Positions 26,874 through 36,504 of a stretch of DNA of 64,000 nucleotides are shown in pieces; within the stretch, counting starts at the first letter, position 1, and each line of letters opens with the position of its first letter. Origin of the DNA: Burkholderiales bacterium (GTDB lineage Bacteria; Pseudomonadota; Gammaproteobacteria; Burkholderiales; Casimicrobiaceae); assembly GCA_016790165.1 (NCBI GenBank), contig JAEUPL010000003.1:1-64000 (forward strand). Reading direction: 5' to 3'. Position numbers and translations under genes: made by a program. Under the pieces are notes generated by a model, which was not told the DNA's origin, ran no database searches, and saw only the letters and a list, made by a program, of their open reading frames with translations.

Positions 26874-27842
26874 ATGACCCTCCAAACCCTGTACTGCGAC
26901 GCCTGCGGCAGCCGTGATCTCGTCCGCATGGATGATGAGCGCTACCGCTGCTCGCACTGCGGTGCATCTGCGCTGGTGTCCGAAGCTCGAGCAACAGCGC
27001 GTGGACCAATGCCCAGGGCGGTCGCCTCGCGCGGCTGGCTGTTCGGCGCAGCGGGCCTGTTTCTGGCCGCGTTGTTCGCCGTCGTCCTGTGGCGAATGAA
27101 CCACAGCCTGCATGCGGATCGCGAGGTCGCGATCGATCCAGCGACGATCCGCTTATCGGCGCCACACGCTGTGACGGACCTCAACGCGCCCACGCATCGC
27201 GACAAGCTGTTGCTGATGGTGACGAATCAAGGTCAGCGTGCCATCCGGCCCCCGCAGATCGTGGCCAGGTTCTACGATGGCACCACGCGGCTCGAAACCG
27301 CCAGCGGCTACGCGCAGACTGGCGTCATGCTGCCTGGCGACTCGTCGCCGGTGTTGATCGATGTGCCGCGGCAGCGCGGCACGCGCCATGAAATCGTCCT
27401 TGGCGCACCGCCGGCCGCTGCGGAAGCGCTCGCCGGGCCGATCATCACTTTTGCGCAGTATCGGCTGGTCGAGCGCGATGGCCGGTTCAAACTGGCGGCG
27501 TTGGTGAAAGCGCCCGCCGGCAAGCACGCCATGCAGAGCTGCCGCGCAAGTATTTTGTTACTGGATTCGGCGAATGCCCCCATAGCGATTGGCGACGGGC
27601 GGTGCCGGGTACGTGACTTGCCGCCTGGTGAGAGCACCACGGTGGACGCGAGCTTCGTGCGGTTCAGCGGTGCAGCGGTGGCCGCGATGCGCTACCACAT
27701 TGACTACGAACTGACACAACCACCACCCGCGCCGCCACGGGCAGTGGCAGCGGCCAACCGCGAAGTCATGGTCGCTGGCGCTGCAGAGCGCATCGCCACC
27801 TCGCAGTCATGGGATGCGCCCGATCTGCTGCGCGCGCCTTGA
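26874..27842 (+). CDS. Zinc-ribbon membrane protein, unknown function
   Basis: 322 residues from ATG 26874. N-terminal zinc ribbon with CDACGS and CSHCGA (two CxxC pairs, residues about 7-28), then a single transmembrane segment WLFGAAGLFLAALFAVVLW around residue 60, then a large periplasmic part with beta-rich repeats (LLMVTNQGQRAI, GVMLPGDSSPVLIDVP, VRDLPPGESTTV) resembling FxLYD/DUF3426-like domains. A topology of cytoplasmic zinc finger and exported domain suggests an envelope-related regulatory or assembly role, but none is known. Confidence 0.65.
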   Translation: MTLQTLYCDACGSRDLVRMDDERYRCSHCGASALVSEARATARGPMPRAVASRGWLFGAAGLFLAALFAVVLWRMNHSLHADREVAIDPATIRLSAPHAVTDLNAPTHRDKLLLMVTNQGQRAIRPPQIVARFYDGTTRLETASGYAQTGVMLPGDSSPVLIDVPRQRGTRHEIVLGAPPAAAEALAGPIITFAQYRLVERDGRFKLAALVKAPAGKHAMQSCRASILLLDSANAPIAIGDGRCRVRDLPPGESTTVDASFVRFSGAAVAAMRYHIDYELTQPPPAPPRAVAAANREVMVAGAAERIATSQSWDAPDLLRAP

Positions 27843-28000
27843 ACCCGTCCGTACGGGTGCAAGGGCGGTTTATCGCCCTGCCCGACTCTCTGTTCGCCAT
27901 CCCACTCACGCAAACGCGGTCAATGCGCATGCAGCGCGAAATCCTCAGGCACAAAAGAAAAAGGGTCAGCGGTTGTTAACCAGCAAACCCTTTGAGAGTA

Positions 28001-28077
28001 TGGTCGGCGTAGCGGGATTCGAACTCGCGACCCCTTGCACCCCATGCAAGTGCGCTACCAGGCTGCGCTATACGCCG
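28001..28077 (-). tRNA. tRNA-Pro (GGG)
   Basis: 77 bases including an encoded CCA. Acceptor stem CGGCGTA pairs with its 3' partner TACGCCG, anticodon stem CTTGC/GCAAG encloses the loop ATGGGGT, giving anticodon GGG, and the T-loop GTTCGAATC is present. In many betaproteobacteria this tRNA follows merR; here about 12.8 kb separates them. Confidence 0.95.
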
Positions 28078-28168
28078 AAGCTTTGAATTGTAGCAGTGCA
28101 GCAATCGTCGCAGCGTTCTGGGGGATGTGCACCGTTTGATGCACCATACGGAGCGCCCGGACGATGGG

Positions 28169-28885
28169 TCACACCGCGCAATACTTGGACTGAATTTCGT
28201 CGTCGGCCAGCAACTCGGCGGCAGTGCCCTGATGGACGATACGGCCTTGATCGAGGATGTACGCACGATCCGTGATTGACAACGCACGTTCGACGTTTTG
28301 TTCGACCAGCAGAATGGTGACGCCATTGCGCTTCATGCGGGCGAACAGTTCAAACATTTCGTCGACCAGCACCGGCATGACCCCTTCCGACGGTTCGTCC
28401 ATCAGAATCATGCGCGGCTTGGCCATCATCGCGCGCGCAATCGCGAGCATCTGCTGCTCGCCGCCGGAAAGCGATGTGCCCTCCTGCGAGAGCCTTTCCT
28501 TGAGCCGCGGGAAGGTCTGCGCGATCTCGTCGATCATCGCGTCCGTTGTGTCGCGGGCGCGGCTCGCGATGAGACCCAATTGAAGATTCTCACGGACGGT
28601 CAGACCGGGCACGATGCGGCGGTCTTCAGGCACGAACGCCAATCCGGCGTGAAAACGCGAAAACGCTGGCGTGGCGAGGATTTCCTGGCCATTGAACACA
28701 ACGCTGCCGGCACGCTTGTCCAGCATGCCCATGATGCTGCGCAGTGTGCTGGTCTTGCCGGCCCCGTTGCGCCCCATCAAGGTCACCACTTCACCGGCAT
28801 TCACATCGAACGAAATGCCCTGTACGACGTGGCTACGGTCGTACCAGGCATTCAGGTCACGAACAGACAGGATCGCGTTGGACAT
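28169..28885 (-). CDS. livF: Branched-chain amino acid-type ABC transporter ATPase LivF
   Basis: 238 residues. Walker A GRNGAGKTS, signature LSGGEQQML, Walker B RMILMDEPSEGV and the LivF-typical C-terminus with VHQGTAAELLAD. It energises a HAAT-family importer. Last gene of the minus-strand livH-livM-livG-livF set, 6 bases after livG. Although named Liv, such systems next to oxygenase genes often import aromatic acids; the flavin monooxygenase behind the binding protein supports that (inference). Confidence 0.92.
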   Translation of the reverse strand: MSNAILSVRDLNAWYDRSHVVQGISFDVNAGEVVTLMGRNGAGKTSTLRSIMGMLDKRAGSVVFNGQEILATPAFSRFHAGLAFVPEDRRIVPGLTVRENLQLGLIASRARDTTDAMIDEIAQTFPRLKERLSQEGTSLSGGEQQMLAIARAMMAKPRMILMDEPSEGVMPVLVDEMFELFARMKRNGVTILLVEQNVERALSITDRAYILDQGRIVHQGTAAELLADDEIQSKYCAV

Positions 28886-28891
28886 GGTGAC

Positions 28892-29635
28892 TTAGTTCTT
28901 TCCGAGATACACACGGCGCACTTCATCGTTCGTGCGAATTTGCTCCGGCGTGCCCTCGGCCAGTAGTTCGCCGTGGTGCAGAACGATCAGGCGCTCACAG
29001 AGCCCCATGACCAATTTCATTTTGTGCTCCACCAGGATGACCGTGCGCTCAGTGGCGAGCTTGCGGATGAGGTTCATCATGGTGGTCGTCTCTTCTGGCG
29101 ACATGCCGGCGGTTGGCTCATCCATCAGCAGCACGGTCGGGTCACTGGCCAGCGCCATCGCAATTTCCAGCGAGCGTTGCTGGCCGTGCGCCAATTCGCT
29201 GGCAATCCGATTGCGGTGCGCCGCGAGACCGACACGTTCAAGCAGATGGTCGGCCTTTTCGATGAGCGACTTGAACGACGCCCGTGCACGCAGGAAATCG
29301 AAGCGGGCGGTCCGCATTTGTGCCGCCACGCGAACGTTTTCATGCGCACTGAGTTGCTTGAACACATTAGTGATCTGGAAACTCTTGGCGATGCCGATGC
29401 GAGCGTATTCGTGCTGTGGGATGGACGTGATGTCTCGCCCCTCGAAAAAAATCTTGCCGCCGCTGGCCGGCGTTGCGCCAGTCAAGACGTTGAAGAAGGT
29501 GCTCTTGCCCGCGCCGTTGGGACCAATGATCGCTGTTAGCTGATGCTTGTGGAAGGCACAGGTGACGTCGTTGAGCGCCGTAAAGCTGCCAAACCGCTTG
29601 GTCACGTGCTCGGCAACGAGAATCGGGGCGTTCAT
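28892..29635 (-). CDS. livG: Branched-chain amino acid-type ABC transporter ATPase LivG
   Basis: 247 residues from ATG 29635, which overlaps livM by four bases. Walker A GPNGAGKST, the LivG-specific long Q-loop region with IGIAKSFQITNVFKQLSAHEN, signature ELAHGQQRSLE and Walker B VLLMDEPTAGM. Forms the ATPase pair with LivF under the LivH/LivM permeases. Confidence 0.92.
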   Translation of the reverse strand: MNAPILVAEHVTKRFGSFTALNDVTCAFHKHQLTAIIGPNGAGKSTFFNVLTGATPASGGKIFFEGRDITSIPQHEYARIGIAKSFQITNVFKQLSAHENVRVAAQMRTARFDFLRARASFKSLIEKADHLLERVGLAAHRNRIASELAHGQQRSLEIAMALASDPTVLLMDEPTAGMSPEETTTMMNLIRKLATERTVILVEHKMKLVMGLCERLIVLHHGELLAEGTPEQIRTNDEVRRVYLGKN

Positions 29636-30630
29636 CGCGCTTCCCCGGCGTGGACGCGGCGCGCCTGCCAGCGATGAATCAGCGTACCCCAAATGCCTCG
29701 TGGGAAGTAAAGCACGAACAGCATGAAGATCACGCCGACCACCGCCATCCAGTGGGTAGTGAACACGGTGGCAACGTCTTCCAGATAGAGAAACACGCCG
29801 GCACCGACAAACGGCCCGAAGAACGTGCCCATCCCTCCCAGAAGGCACATCATCACGGCCTGCCCGGAGAGAAGATAGTGCAATGAATCAATCGGTACGA
29901 TCGACAGATGCAGCGCGCGCAGGGCGCCAGCGAGTCCGCATATCAGCGACGAGAGCACGAAGATCAGCAGTTTGGCGCGGGCCACGTCGTAGCCGCACGC
30001 CGCGCACCGCCCCTCGTTCTCGCGGATGGACTCGATGACCGCGCCGAACGGAGACGCGAGGATGCGCGACACCAGCCACAGCGCCGCCGCGACGAACACA
30101 AAGAGTACGTAGTACTTGGTAAGCGGGTTCAGGATATCGAGCTGAATGCCGAAGATGCCGAAATTCTCAACGGTGATGCCGCGGAGCCCGTTTTCGCCGC
30201 CGGTCCAATTCTCGGCCTTGTAAAAGGCGTAGTAGACGATCTGCCCAAGCGCGAGCGTCACCATCGAGAAGTAAATGCCCCGAGTACGAATCGCAAGAAA
30301 GCCAATCACCAGCCCCACCAGCCCGGCACATGCGGTGCCCACGGCAATGGCCATCCACCATGACAGACCGAAGCGGATGATGACGATGCCTGTGAGGTAA
30401 CTGCCGACGCCGAAGAACGCGGCGTGCCCAAACGACAACAACCCCGTGTAGCCGAAAAGCAGGTTGAAGCCCACTGCGTAGAGCCCGAAGATAAGGATGT
30501 TCAGCGCGAGTGCCTCATACGGCATCACCAGCGGAAAGATCATGAGAAACGCCAACACGGCGGCAACGCGGTGCTTGGCGATAAAAGCAGTTGCCCGAGG
30601 CAGAAAATCAGTCTGTGCAGTCTTTGTCAT
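29632..30630 (-). CDS. livM: ABC transporter permease LivM
   Basis: 332 residues with about nine or ten hydrophobic segments. YAVGFNLLFGYTGLLSFGHAAFFGVG in the N-terminal half and SIRENEGRCAACGYDVARAKLL, the EAA-like loop contacting LivG/LivF, identify LivM. Inner membrane. Stop overlaps the livG start; livH ends 12 bases upstream. Confidence 0.92.
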   Translation of the reverse strand: MTKTAQTDFLPRATAFIAKHRVAAVLAFLMIFPLVMPYEALALNILIFGLYAVGFNLLFGYTGLLSFGHAAFFGVGSYLTGIVIIRFGLSWWMAIAVGTACAGLVGLVIGFLAIRTRGIYFSMVTLALGQIVYYAFYKAENWTGGENGLRGITVENFGIFGIQLDILNPLTKYYVLFVFVAAALWLVSRILASPFGAVIESIRENEGRCAACGYDVARAKLLIFVLSSLICGLAGALRALHLSIVPIDSLHYLLSGQAVMMCLLGGMGTFFGPFVGAGVFLYLEDVATVFTTHWMAVVGVIFMLFVLYFPRGIWGTLIHRWQARRVHAGEAR

Positions 30631-30642
30631 GGCAACAACCCG

Positions 30643-31527
30643 TCAACCCATCAACCCGGCTTTGCCGAACAGCCCTTGCGGGCGTACCAGCAAGACAACC
30701 GCCATCAACACAAAGATGGAAAGCTCCGCGTACTCCGGGGCGAACAGTGAAGTCATCGAAAACACGACGCCAACCAACAGGCCCGCAACAACCGCGCCCG
30801 GTAGCGAGCCCATGCCGCCCACGACGGTTACGACGAACGATTCAGCGAGCACAGGAATTCCCATTTCCGCGTTGACCGCTCGCGTGGGCGCGGCAAGCAG
30901 ACCCGACAGCCCCGCGATGGCGGTCCCGATACCGAACACGATGAGCCAGACCCGGGCAATGTCGACGCCAAGAATTCGCACAATCTCGGGGTCACGCGAG
31001 CCCGCGCGGATGATCAGACCGTAACGCGTCTTTTCGATGAAGAGCCAAAGCGCACCAATAATTACGGCAGTCGCGACGATCAGGAACAGGCGATACGTGG
31101 GGAAACTGCCAATGCCAAGATCGACGACGCCTTTGAGTTCCGCTGGTACCGAGGTGGGCACGCCCTCGAGACCGAACAGCACGCGCATCGACTCGATCAT
31201 CACGTAGCTCAGGCCAAAGGTCAGCAGCAGCGGGTAGTCAATCCCCCGGCCGTATAACGGTCGGACCAGAAACCGCTCGCACAGCAGACCGATCGCCCCA
31301 ACCGCGAGCGGCGTCAATACGAGACTGAACCAGAAGCTACCCGTGAGCCCGAGAAAGTAAACCCCGAGAAAGGCACCCACCATGAAGAACGCGCCGTGCG
31401 CAAAATTCACGACGGTCAGCATGCCGAAAATCAGTGACAGTCCAACGGCGAGAAGCGCGTAAATCGCCCCGAGCGCAAGTCCGGTCATGAGTTGCAGCAG
31501 CAGAAGCTGAAACGAAATTTCTGCCAT
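30643..31527 (-). CDS. livH: ABC transporter permease LivH
   Basis: 294 residues from ATG 31527. Hydrophobic throughout; GAIYALLAVGLSLIFGML and TVVNFAHGAFFMVGAFLG near the N-terminus are the LivH signature, and RDPEIVRILGVDIARV is the cytoplasmic coupling loop. First permease after the binding-protein gene, about 124 bases downstream of it. Confidence 0.92.
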   Translation of the reverse strand: MAEISFQLLLLQLMTGLALGAIYALLAVGLSLIFGMLTVVNFAHGAFFMVGAFLGVYFLGLTGSFWFSLVLTPLAVGAIGLLCERFLVRPLYGRGIDYPLLLTFGLSYVMIESMRVLFGLEGVPTSVPAELKGVVDLGIGSFPTYRLFLIVATAVIIGALWLFIEKTRYGLIIRAGSRDPEIVRILGVDIARVWLIVFGIGTAIAGLSGLLAAPTRAVNAEMGIPVLAESFVVTVVGGMGSLPGAVVAGLLVGVVFSMTSLFAPEYAELSIFVLMAVVLLVRPQGLFGKAGLMG

Positions 31528-31651
31528 AGTGGCGCACTTCCAGAGGCGGGGCAACGGCCGCGCCGAGATCAATCCAGCACTCCGGTGGGGCGATCACCGC
31601 AGTGTCAAGGCGACGCGCCGCGCCTGATGCGCGCGCGCCGTCACGTCGAGC

Positions 31652-32899
31652 CTAAATCACCTTGTGGCCGAGCTCGTCACAGGTTCGCAGATTGCTTTCG
31701 CTCGGTGCTTCGATCGAGAGAATCTTGAAGACATCGTACTTGTCCTTCATGCCCGTGGACTTGGACTCCACGATGATGATGGACTGCACCGACTGGTGAT
31801 CGCAAAGGCGATAGAACTGGGTGCCCTTGTAGAAGTCGTAGCGCATCTTGCGCATTACATTGGCGACGGCGGTCGCCGTTGTTGAGCGTGCCTCCTGGAT
31901 GGCCTGCAGCACACTGCGGATACCGGCGTAGCCCAGCGCGCCATAGTCCGACGGCACCGCTCCGCCATAGGCCTTGCGGAACTTGTCGTTGAACTTCTTC
32001 GCGCTCGGAATCGTGTCTTCCATGCCCCAGTAATAGCCTGTGCCGCCCAGGATGCCATCAAAAGCCTCGGCGCCGCCGGCTTGCCGTGCGGTGTAAAGCA
32101 GCACCGGCGCAATGACCTTCATCTGCTTCTTGAGCCCGAAGTCGGTAATCTGTTTCGCCGAGTTCAGCAGGTCGCGCCCAAAGTTACAAAGCACCAGGAT
32201 GTCCGGCTTAAGCGCCTGAATGCGCGGCAGGAATGCCGAGTAATCCGCTGCACCCAGCGGATGGCGAATGTCGGCCAGGGTCTGCATACCGAACGCCTGG
32301 CCGGCGCGCTGAAAGCCACGCACCATCTCGTGTCCGTAGGCGTAGTCCGCCGTGAGGTAGACCACCTTCTTGCCAAATTTTGGAAAGGCGTAGCGCGCCA
32401 CGGCGCCAGCAGTCGCGTGCGGCGTCAAAGCTTCGTGGAAGGTGTAGAAGCTCCAGTCTTTGGCCTCGTTAATCGCATCGGACTGGCTGATCGAGTTGAA
32501 CAGGGTTTTGCGGCTCTTGCAGATTGCGTTAATCGAGAGCTGCGTCGCTGCCGAGAGCGAACCAACGATCAGGTCCACTTTATCCTTCTCGATCAACTCC
32601 AGCGTGCGCGTTGCAGCCTCACCGGGGTTGAGCTTGTCGTCGCGAACAAGCAGTTCGACCTTACGACCGTTGAAGCCACCCGCCGCATTGAATTCCTTGA
32701 CCGCCAACTCCGCCGCCCGTACCTGATCCTGAGCCTCTGCCGAGAACGCACCAGTCAGCGGCGTCGGGAAGCCGATCTTGATCGGGAGTGATTGTGCGTA
32801 AGCAAGGCGAGACACAAACGGTGCGCCTGCGATAGCGGCGCCCGCCGCACCGCCGGCCAACAGACGGCGACGCAGTGGGGAGGTAGTGGAATCGGACAT
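31652..32899 (-). CDS. HAAT-family substrate-binding protein
   Basis: 415 residues with AGGAG 6 bases before ATG 32899. The N-terminus RRRLLAGGAAGAAIAGAPFVSRLAYAQ (in two parts) is a twin-arginine-like or long Sec signal. Mature part opens LPIKIGFPTPLTGAFSAEAQDQ and has YLTADYAYGHEMVRGFQ, both normal for Liv/amide/urea binding proteins. The YDFYKGTQFYRLCDHQSVQ C-terminal part is like proteins that bind aromatic or other carboxylic acids rather than leucine. First gene of the five-gene importer. Confidence 0.88.
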   Translation of the reverse strand: MSDSTTSPLRRRLLAGGAAGAAIAGAPFVSRLAYAQSLPIKIGFPTPLTGAFSAEAQDQVRAAELAVKEFNAAGGFNGRKVELLVRDDKLNPGEAATRTLELIEKDKVDLIVGSLSAATQLSINAICKSRKTLFNSISQSDAINEAKDWSFYTFHEALTPHATAGAVARYAFPKFGKKVVYLTADYAYGHEMVRGFQRAGQAFGMQTLADIRHPLGAADYSAFLPRIQALKPDILVLCNFGRDLLNSAKQITDFGLKKQMKVIAPVLLYTARQAGGAEAFDGILGGTGYYWGMEDTIPSAKKFNDKFRKAYGGAVPSDYGALGYAGIRSVLQAIQEARSTTATAVANVMRKMRYDFYKGTQFYRLCDHQSVQSIIIVESKSTGMKDKYDVFKILSIEAPSESNLRTCDELGHKVI

Positions 32900-33089
32900 A
32901 CAGGCTCCTGAACGAGAAATGACAAATGACTATGGCATGAATCTTAGAAAACGTCACCATGCAATCGCGGTGATGTGATCATTTTTGTGTTCCGAGCGTC
33001 GCGGGCACCACAGTAAACGGTGAATTCCGACGGCTCCGCGCGCTGGACGGCTGCTTCGACCGTGGAGTTTAGCGGGCCGGGCAGCCGCC

Positions 33090-34274
33090 TCAGAACCAGA
33101 GCGTGGCGGTATCGCGCATGACGCGCTCGACCTCACGCGGCTCCGACCGGCCGTTGACCGTACTCTGAGCCTGCATGTAGCGACCCAGATCGCGCCCGCG
33201 CTGCACGGTCTCTTGCCCCGCGATGAGACGAACGTCTTGGTAACGCTCCAGACCGGCTGGCGTCGCGCCCGCCTCGGCGATACTTTCGACCAGCGCAAGT
33301 GCATCGGCGGCTGCCTTGGTGACGCCTGCCCCCACATGCGGGCGGGCGACGAAGCTGGCGTCCCCCATCAAGGCGACACGGCCGAACGCGATTTGTGTGG
33401 AGGACACGTCATAAATCGCCTGCAGGAATGGTTGCGCAGTCTTTTCCACAATCTCGGCGAACTGAGGCGCCAGAATGGTCTGCGCATCGTGGCGCATCTG
33501 GTGCACTTTCCGCCAATTGACGCGGTGTGGCGGAATGCCTGTGGGGTAGTAATTGCTGTCGGCATCGGTTAGCAGCTCGATGAGCTCGGCTTCCGGGGCG
33601 CTCCGATACCAGACGAAGTTATACCGCCGCTCACCGACGACCGTAGAGTGTTGCGCGCCTGCGACCGGGTAGCCAATCATCTGCTCGCCATCGGGCAATC
33701 CAAAGCCAAAGCGGCCGAACAAGGTGTCTCGTGTGCGCTTGGAGAGCGATGCCTCGTCACAAACGCCGCGCCAGGCGAAGTATCCGGCATAGCACGGCTG
33801 AATCTCCGGAGCGAACTGCTGCCGCACTGTGGAACGCAAGCCGTCGGAGGCAATCAGCAGTTCGCCTTGGAACACGCCACGCGACGTGTGAGCAATCACG
33901 CCCGCGTTCGCCTGCTCAACGTTAGTCAACTCCACGCCGGTGTGATAGCGCGCATCTGGAAGTGCCGCGCGAAGCTGGCTATAGAGCCGTCCCCAGGAGG
34001 TCAGCACTTGTGGCAGCTCGATCACCGACGCCACCTCACCCGACACGTTGAGCGTCACCCGCTCGGTGACGCGGACACCCATCTCCGCATCTCGCGGCAC
34101 CCCCGCACGATGCAGCGCGTCAACTAGCGGTGGATGGGTAACGATGCCCGCCCCCCGGGCATCGAGGGCCTGGGACGCCTTTTCCAGCAGTTGCACATCG
34201 TGCCCGGACCGATGTAGCAGGTTCGCCACCAGCAGCCCCCCCAACGAGCCGCCCACCACGATGATCTTGGCCAT
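33090..34274 (-). CDS. FAD-dependent monooxygenase, 2,6-dihydroxypyridine hydroxylase-like
   Basis: 394 residues. Class A flavin monooxygenase: N-terminal dinucleotide fold VVGGSLGGLLVANLL, mid-protein SDGLRSTVR (the DG motif), and GDASFVARPHVGAGVTKAAADA for the FAD ribityl part. The RPHVGAG version of that motif, rather than MxPFxGQG, is typical of 2,6-dihydroxypyridine 3-hydroxylase and relatives acting on N-heteroaromatics. It lies between the VOC gene and the importer on the same strand. Substrate prediction is by family resemblance only. Confidence 0.85.
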   Translation of the reverse strand: MAKIIVVGGSLGGLLVANLLHRSGHDVQLLEKASQALDARGAGIVTHPPLVDALHRAGVPRDAEMGVRVTERVTLNVSGEVASVIELPQVLTSWGRLYSQLRAALPDARYHTGVELTNVEQANAGVIAHTSRGVFQGELLIASDGLRSTVRQQFAPEIQPCYAGYFAWRGVCDEASLSKRTRDTLFGRFGFGLPDGEQMIGYPVAGAQHSTVVGERRYNFVWYRSAPEAELIELLTDADSNYYPTGIPPHRVNWRKVHQMRHDAQTILAPQFAEIVEKTAQPFLQAIYDVSSTQIAFGRVALMGDASFVARPHVGAGVTKAAADALALVESIAEAGATPAGLERYQDVRLIAGQETVQRGRDLGRYMQAQSTVNGRSEPREVERVMRDTATLWF

Positions 34275-34294
34275 GGGATGTACCGGGTCGCCGA

Positions 34295-34747
34295 CTACGC
34301 CGGGAAAGTGACGCCAGCAGCCTCTGCGGCGGGGTAGTTGAGCTCGATGACGACCCCGCTGGGATCGTCGAGAAACATTTGATGCAACCCGATTGAAGGA
34401 ACGGTGCGATGGCGCGCGGACACGCCAAGGCGCTCCAGATGGGCCATCATGGTCGTCAACCCCTGGGCGAGAAAGGCGATGTGGTCGACCGCGCCCCCCC
34501 CAACGAGCGACGATTCGTCGCGGTCGCCGAGGTAGCCTTGCAGGCCGGCTGGGTCAGACTTGTCGATGCCGATGAGGTGCACCACCGCGTTGGTGACCTG
34601 ATCGTGACTTCCGGAATACATCCAGCGGCCCGGAAATGGGAACGGCGGCCGCGGCCCGTCGGTCAGGCCCAGCACCTCGCTGTAAAACCGCGCGCTGCGT
34701 TCGAGGTTGGTGGTTCGAATCGAGAAGTGGTTGAGTGTCAATGTCAC
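34295..34747 (-). CDS. VOC-family (glyoxalase/dioxygenase-fold) protein
   Basis: 150 residues from GTG 34747, chosen because the family starts directly with LNHFSIRT and GAGG lies upstream; a longer reading to 34798 is possible. Two beta-alpha-beta-beta-beta modules: LNHFSIRTTNLERSARFYSE and VDHIAFLAQGLTTMMAHL, with metal-ligand candidates His in LNHFS, His in VDHIA and Glu in VVIELNYP. Ring-opening dioxygenase, glyoxalase and resistance functions are all possible. Twenty bases upstream of the monooxygenase, so probably in the same pathway. Confidence 0.8.
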   Translation of the reverse strand: MTLTLNHFSIRTTNLERSARFYSEVLGLTDGPRPPFPFPGRWMYSGSHDQVTNAVVHLIGIDKSDPAGLQGYLGDRDESSLVGGGAVDHIAFLAQGLTTMMAHLERLGVSARHRTVPSIGLHQMFLDDPSGVVIELNYPAAEAAGVTFPA

Positions 34748-34965
34748 GGGAAACCTCGGAGTGTCGGCGAACAGAATGGCGCCGCAGAAAGGGCACATAC
34801 AGGCCTTGATGTTATCGGTTGCCGCACGCCAGTTTCATGCGCTGGATCAGTAACCCGAGTAGCAAGCGACCGCCTCGGAGTGAGCATTTCGATATCCACG
34901 TGTGGCGCTACCTGCCACCCTGCGGCTCATTGATAATTGATTAAATCCAATATCGTCAGGTCACC
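34748..34965. promoter_or_regulatory. Divergent control region between VOC and CoxG genes
   Basis: 218-base region between two divergent catabolic units. An AT-rich stretch at about 34928-34956 just before the CoxG gene contrasts with the GC-rich surroundings and is the likely promoter or operator site. A TTGATA word is present there, but a consensus -10 at proper spacing is not clear. No regulator gene is adjacent. Confidence 0.4.
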
Positions 34966-35625
34966 ATGGAACTCAGTGGCAACAAGCACATTTCCGCTCC
35001 GCCCGCAGTCGTGTGGCGTGCGTTGAACGATCCTGGATGCCTCGCGCGCTGCATCCCGTCGTGTGAGTACGTTGAGCGCGTCTCGGATACCGAAACGACG
35101 GCGCGCGTGCTGATGCGGGTCGGGCCGGTGCGCGCCCTGTTTGTCGGGCGGATTCTGATGAGCGATGTCCGCCCTGATCAGGGTTGCACGATGACCTTTG
35201 AAGGCTCGGGTGGGGCAGCTGGTTTTGCCAAGGGCGAGTCGTCGGTGAATCTGGCGCCCGCCGATGGTGGCACGTTGTTGTCTTACACCGCTTCGGCGTC
35301 TGTCGGTGGCAAATTGGGACAGGTCGGCGGCCGCATGATTGACGCATTCGCCAAGAAGATGGCTGATGAATTTTTCAGCAATCTGCAGCTAGAACTCCGC
35401 GTGCCGCCAGCCGAGCCGTCTGGTGCCGACCCCTCGCTCGCTACGTCCTCTGTGGCAGTCCCCGCTGCTGTGGCGGTCACGCAGGTCACACCGGGGCCGA
35501 TTGGATACGGCCCGGCCGCGACCGGCAGCGCCGGGCAAACGCCTGAGGGCACACGCGTGCTGTGGTTCCTGCTCGGGGCAGGCGCGGTAGCGCTCGGCTT
35601 CTGCCTTGCACACTGGTTGCGCTAA
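34966..35625 (+). CDS. coxG: CoxG-family (SRPBCC) protein with C-terminal membrane anchor
   Basis: 219 residues. N-terminal SRPBCC fold of the CoxG family: MELSGNKHISAPPAVVWRAL and DPGCLARCIPSCEYVERV, then FEGSGGAAGFAKGESSVNL. A Pro/Ala-rich linker leads to the single membrane segment VLWFLLGAGAVALGFCLAHW at the C-terminus. CoxG anchors CO dehydrogenase to the membrane in Oligotropha; related proteins serve other molybdenum hydroxylases. Twelve bases before the FAD subunit gene. Confidence 0.85.
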   Translation: MELSGNKHISAPPAVVWRALNDPGCLARCIPSCEYVERVSDTETTARVLMRVGPVRALFVGRILMSDVRPDQGCTMTFEGSGGAAGFAKGESSVNLAPADGGTLLSYTASASVGGKLGQVGGRMIDAFAKKMADEFFSNLQLELRVPPAEPSGADPSLATSSVAVPAAVAVTQVTPGPIGYGPAATGSAGQTPEGTRVLWFLLGAGAVALGFCLAHWLR

Positions 35626-35636
35626 GGAATGGCACC

Positions 35637-36497
35637 ATGAAAGCCCCCGCATTTGACTACGCAAAGCCGGCACATTTGGCCGAAGCGTTTGCACTGCTTG
35701 CACGATACGGCGACGAGGCGAAGCTCCTCGCGGGCGGACAATCCCTGCTGGCGGCGCTGAACCTTCGCCTATCCGAGCCCAGTCTGCTGATTGATCTTTC
35801 GTGCATCGACGCATTGCGCGGGATCACGCTGGTGGGATCGAAGTTGCGCATCGGCGCACTGACGACGCACACCGCCATCGAATCGTCGCCACTCGTTGCG
35901 CAGCATGCGCCGCTATTGACGCTGGCTGCGCCGCACATCGCTCACCGGGCGATACGTAACCTAGGCACGATTGGCGGTTCGATCGCCTACGCCGATCCGG
36001 CCGCAGAGTGGCCCACGTGCGCACTTGCCCTGGACGCGGCGATCGTCGTTGCGAGCGCGTCGGGAGAGCGGCGGGTCGCGGCCGCCGATTTCTTTCAGGG
36101 TCTTTACCAAACCGATTTGCAACCGGGCGAAATTGTTTCGGCGGTCGAAGTGCCGGTGCGCGCCCCGCATCAGTGGTGCCAGTTTTCGGAGCTGGCTCGG
36201 CGGCACGGCGACTATGCGATCGTCGGCCTCGCTGCCGTGGCTGTCCGGCAGGCGAACACGCTGACGCAAGCCCGTCTGGTCCTGCTCGGCGTCGGGGCGG
36301 TGCCACTTCGCGCCCACGCGGCCGAACAACTGATTGAGGGAAAAGCACTCTCACCGGCCCGGGTTGATCAGGCCGTCGACGCCCTTCGTGACTCGATCAC
36401 GCCGGTCGCCGACCTGACCAGCAGTGCCGAAACCAAGCGGCATCTCGCAGGCGTGTTGTTGAAGCGAATCCTCTCCCCTGTTGTTTCTGGAGTTTGA
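35637..36497 (+). CDS. Molybdenum hydroxylase FAD subunit (CoxM/XdhB type)
   Basis: 286 residues from ATG 35637 with AAGGA upstream. FAD-binding domain of the xanthine dehydrogenase/CO dehydrogenase medium subunit: KLLAGGQSLLAALNLRL (first FAD loop), IAHRAIRNLGTIGGSIAYADP (second loop) and the C-terminal CO-dehydrogenase flavoprotein domain (WCQFSELARRHGDYAIVG). Passes electrons from the 2Fe-2S subunit to an acceptor. Followed 7 bases on by the iron-sulfur subunit. Confidence 0.9.
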   Translation: MKAPAFDYAKPAHLAEAFALLARYGDEAKLLAGGQSLLAALNLRLSEPSLLIDLSCIDALRGITLVGSKLRIGALTTHTAIESSPLVAQHAPLLTLAAPHIAHRAIRNLGTIGGSIAYADPAAEWPTCALALDAAIVVASASGERRVAAADFFQGLYQTDLQPGEIVSAVEVPVRAPHQWCQFSELARRHGDYAIVGLAAVAVRQANTLTQARLVLLGVGAVPLRAHAAEQLIEGKALSPARVDQAVDALRDSITPVADLTSSAETKRHLAGVLLKRILSPVVSGV

Positions 36498-36504
36498 GCC
36501 GACG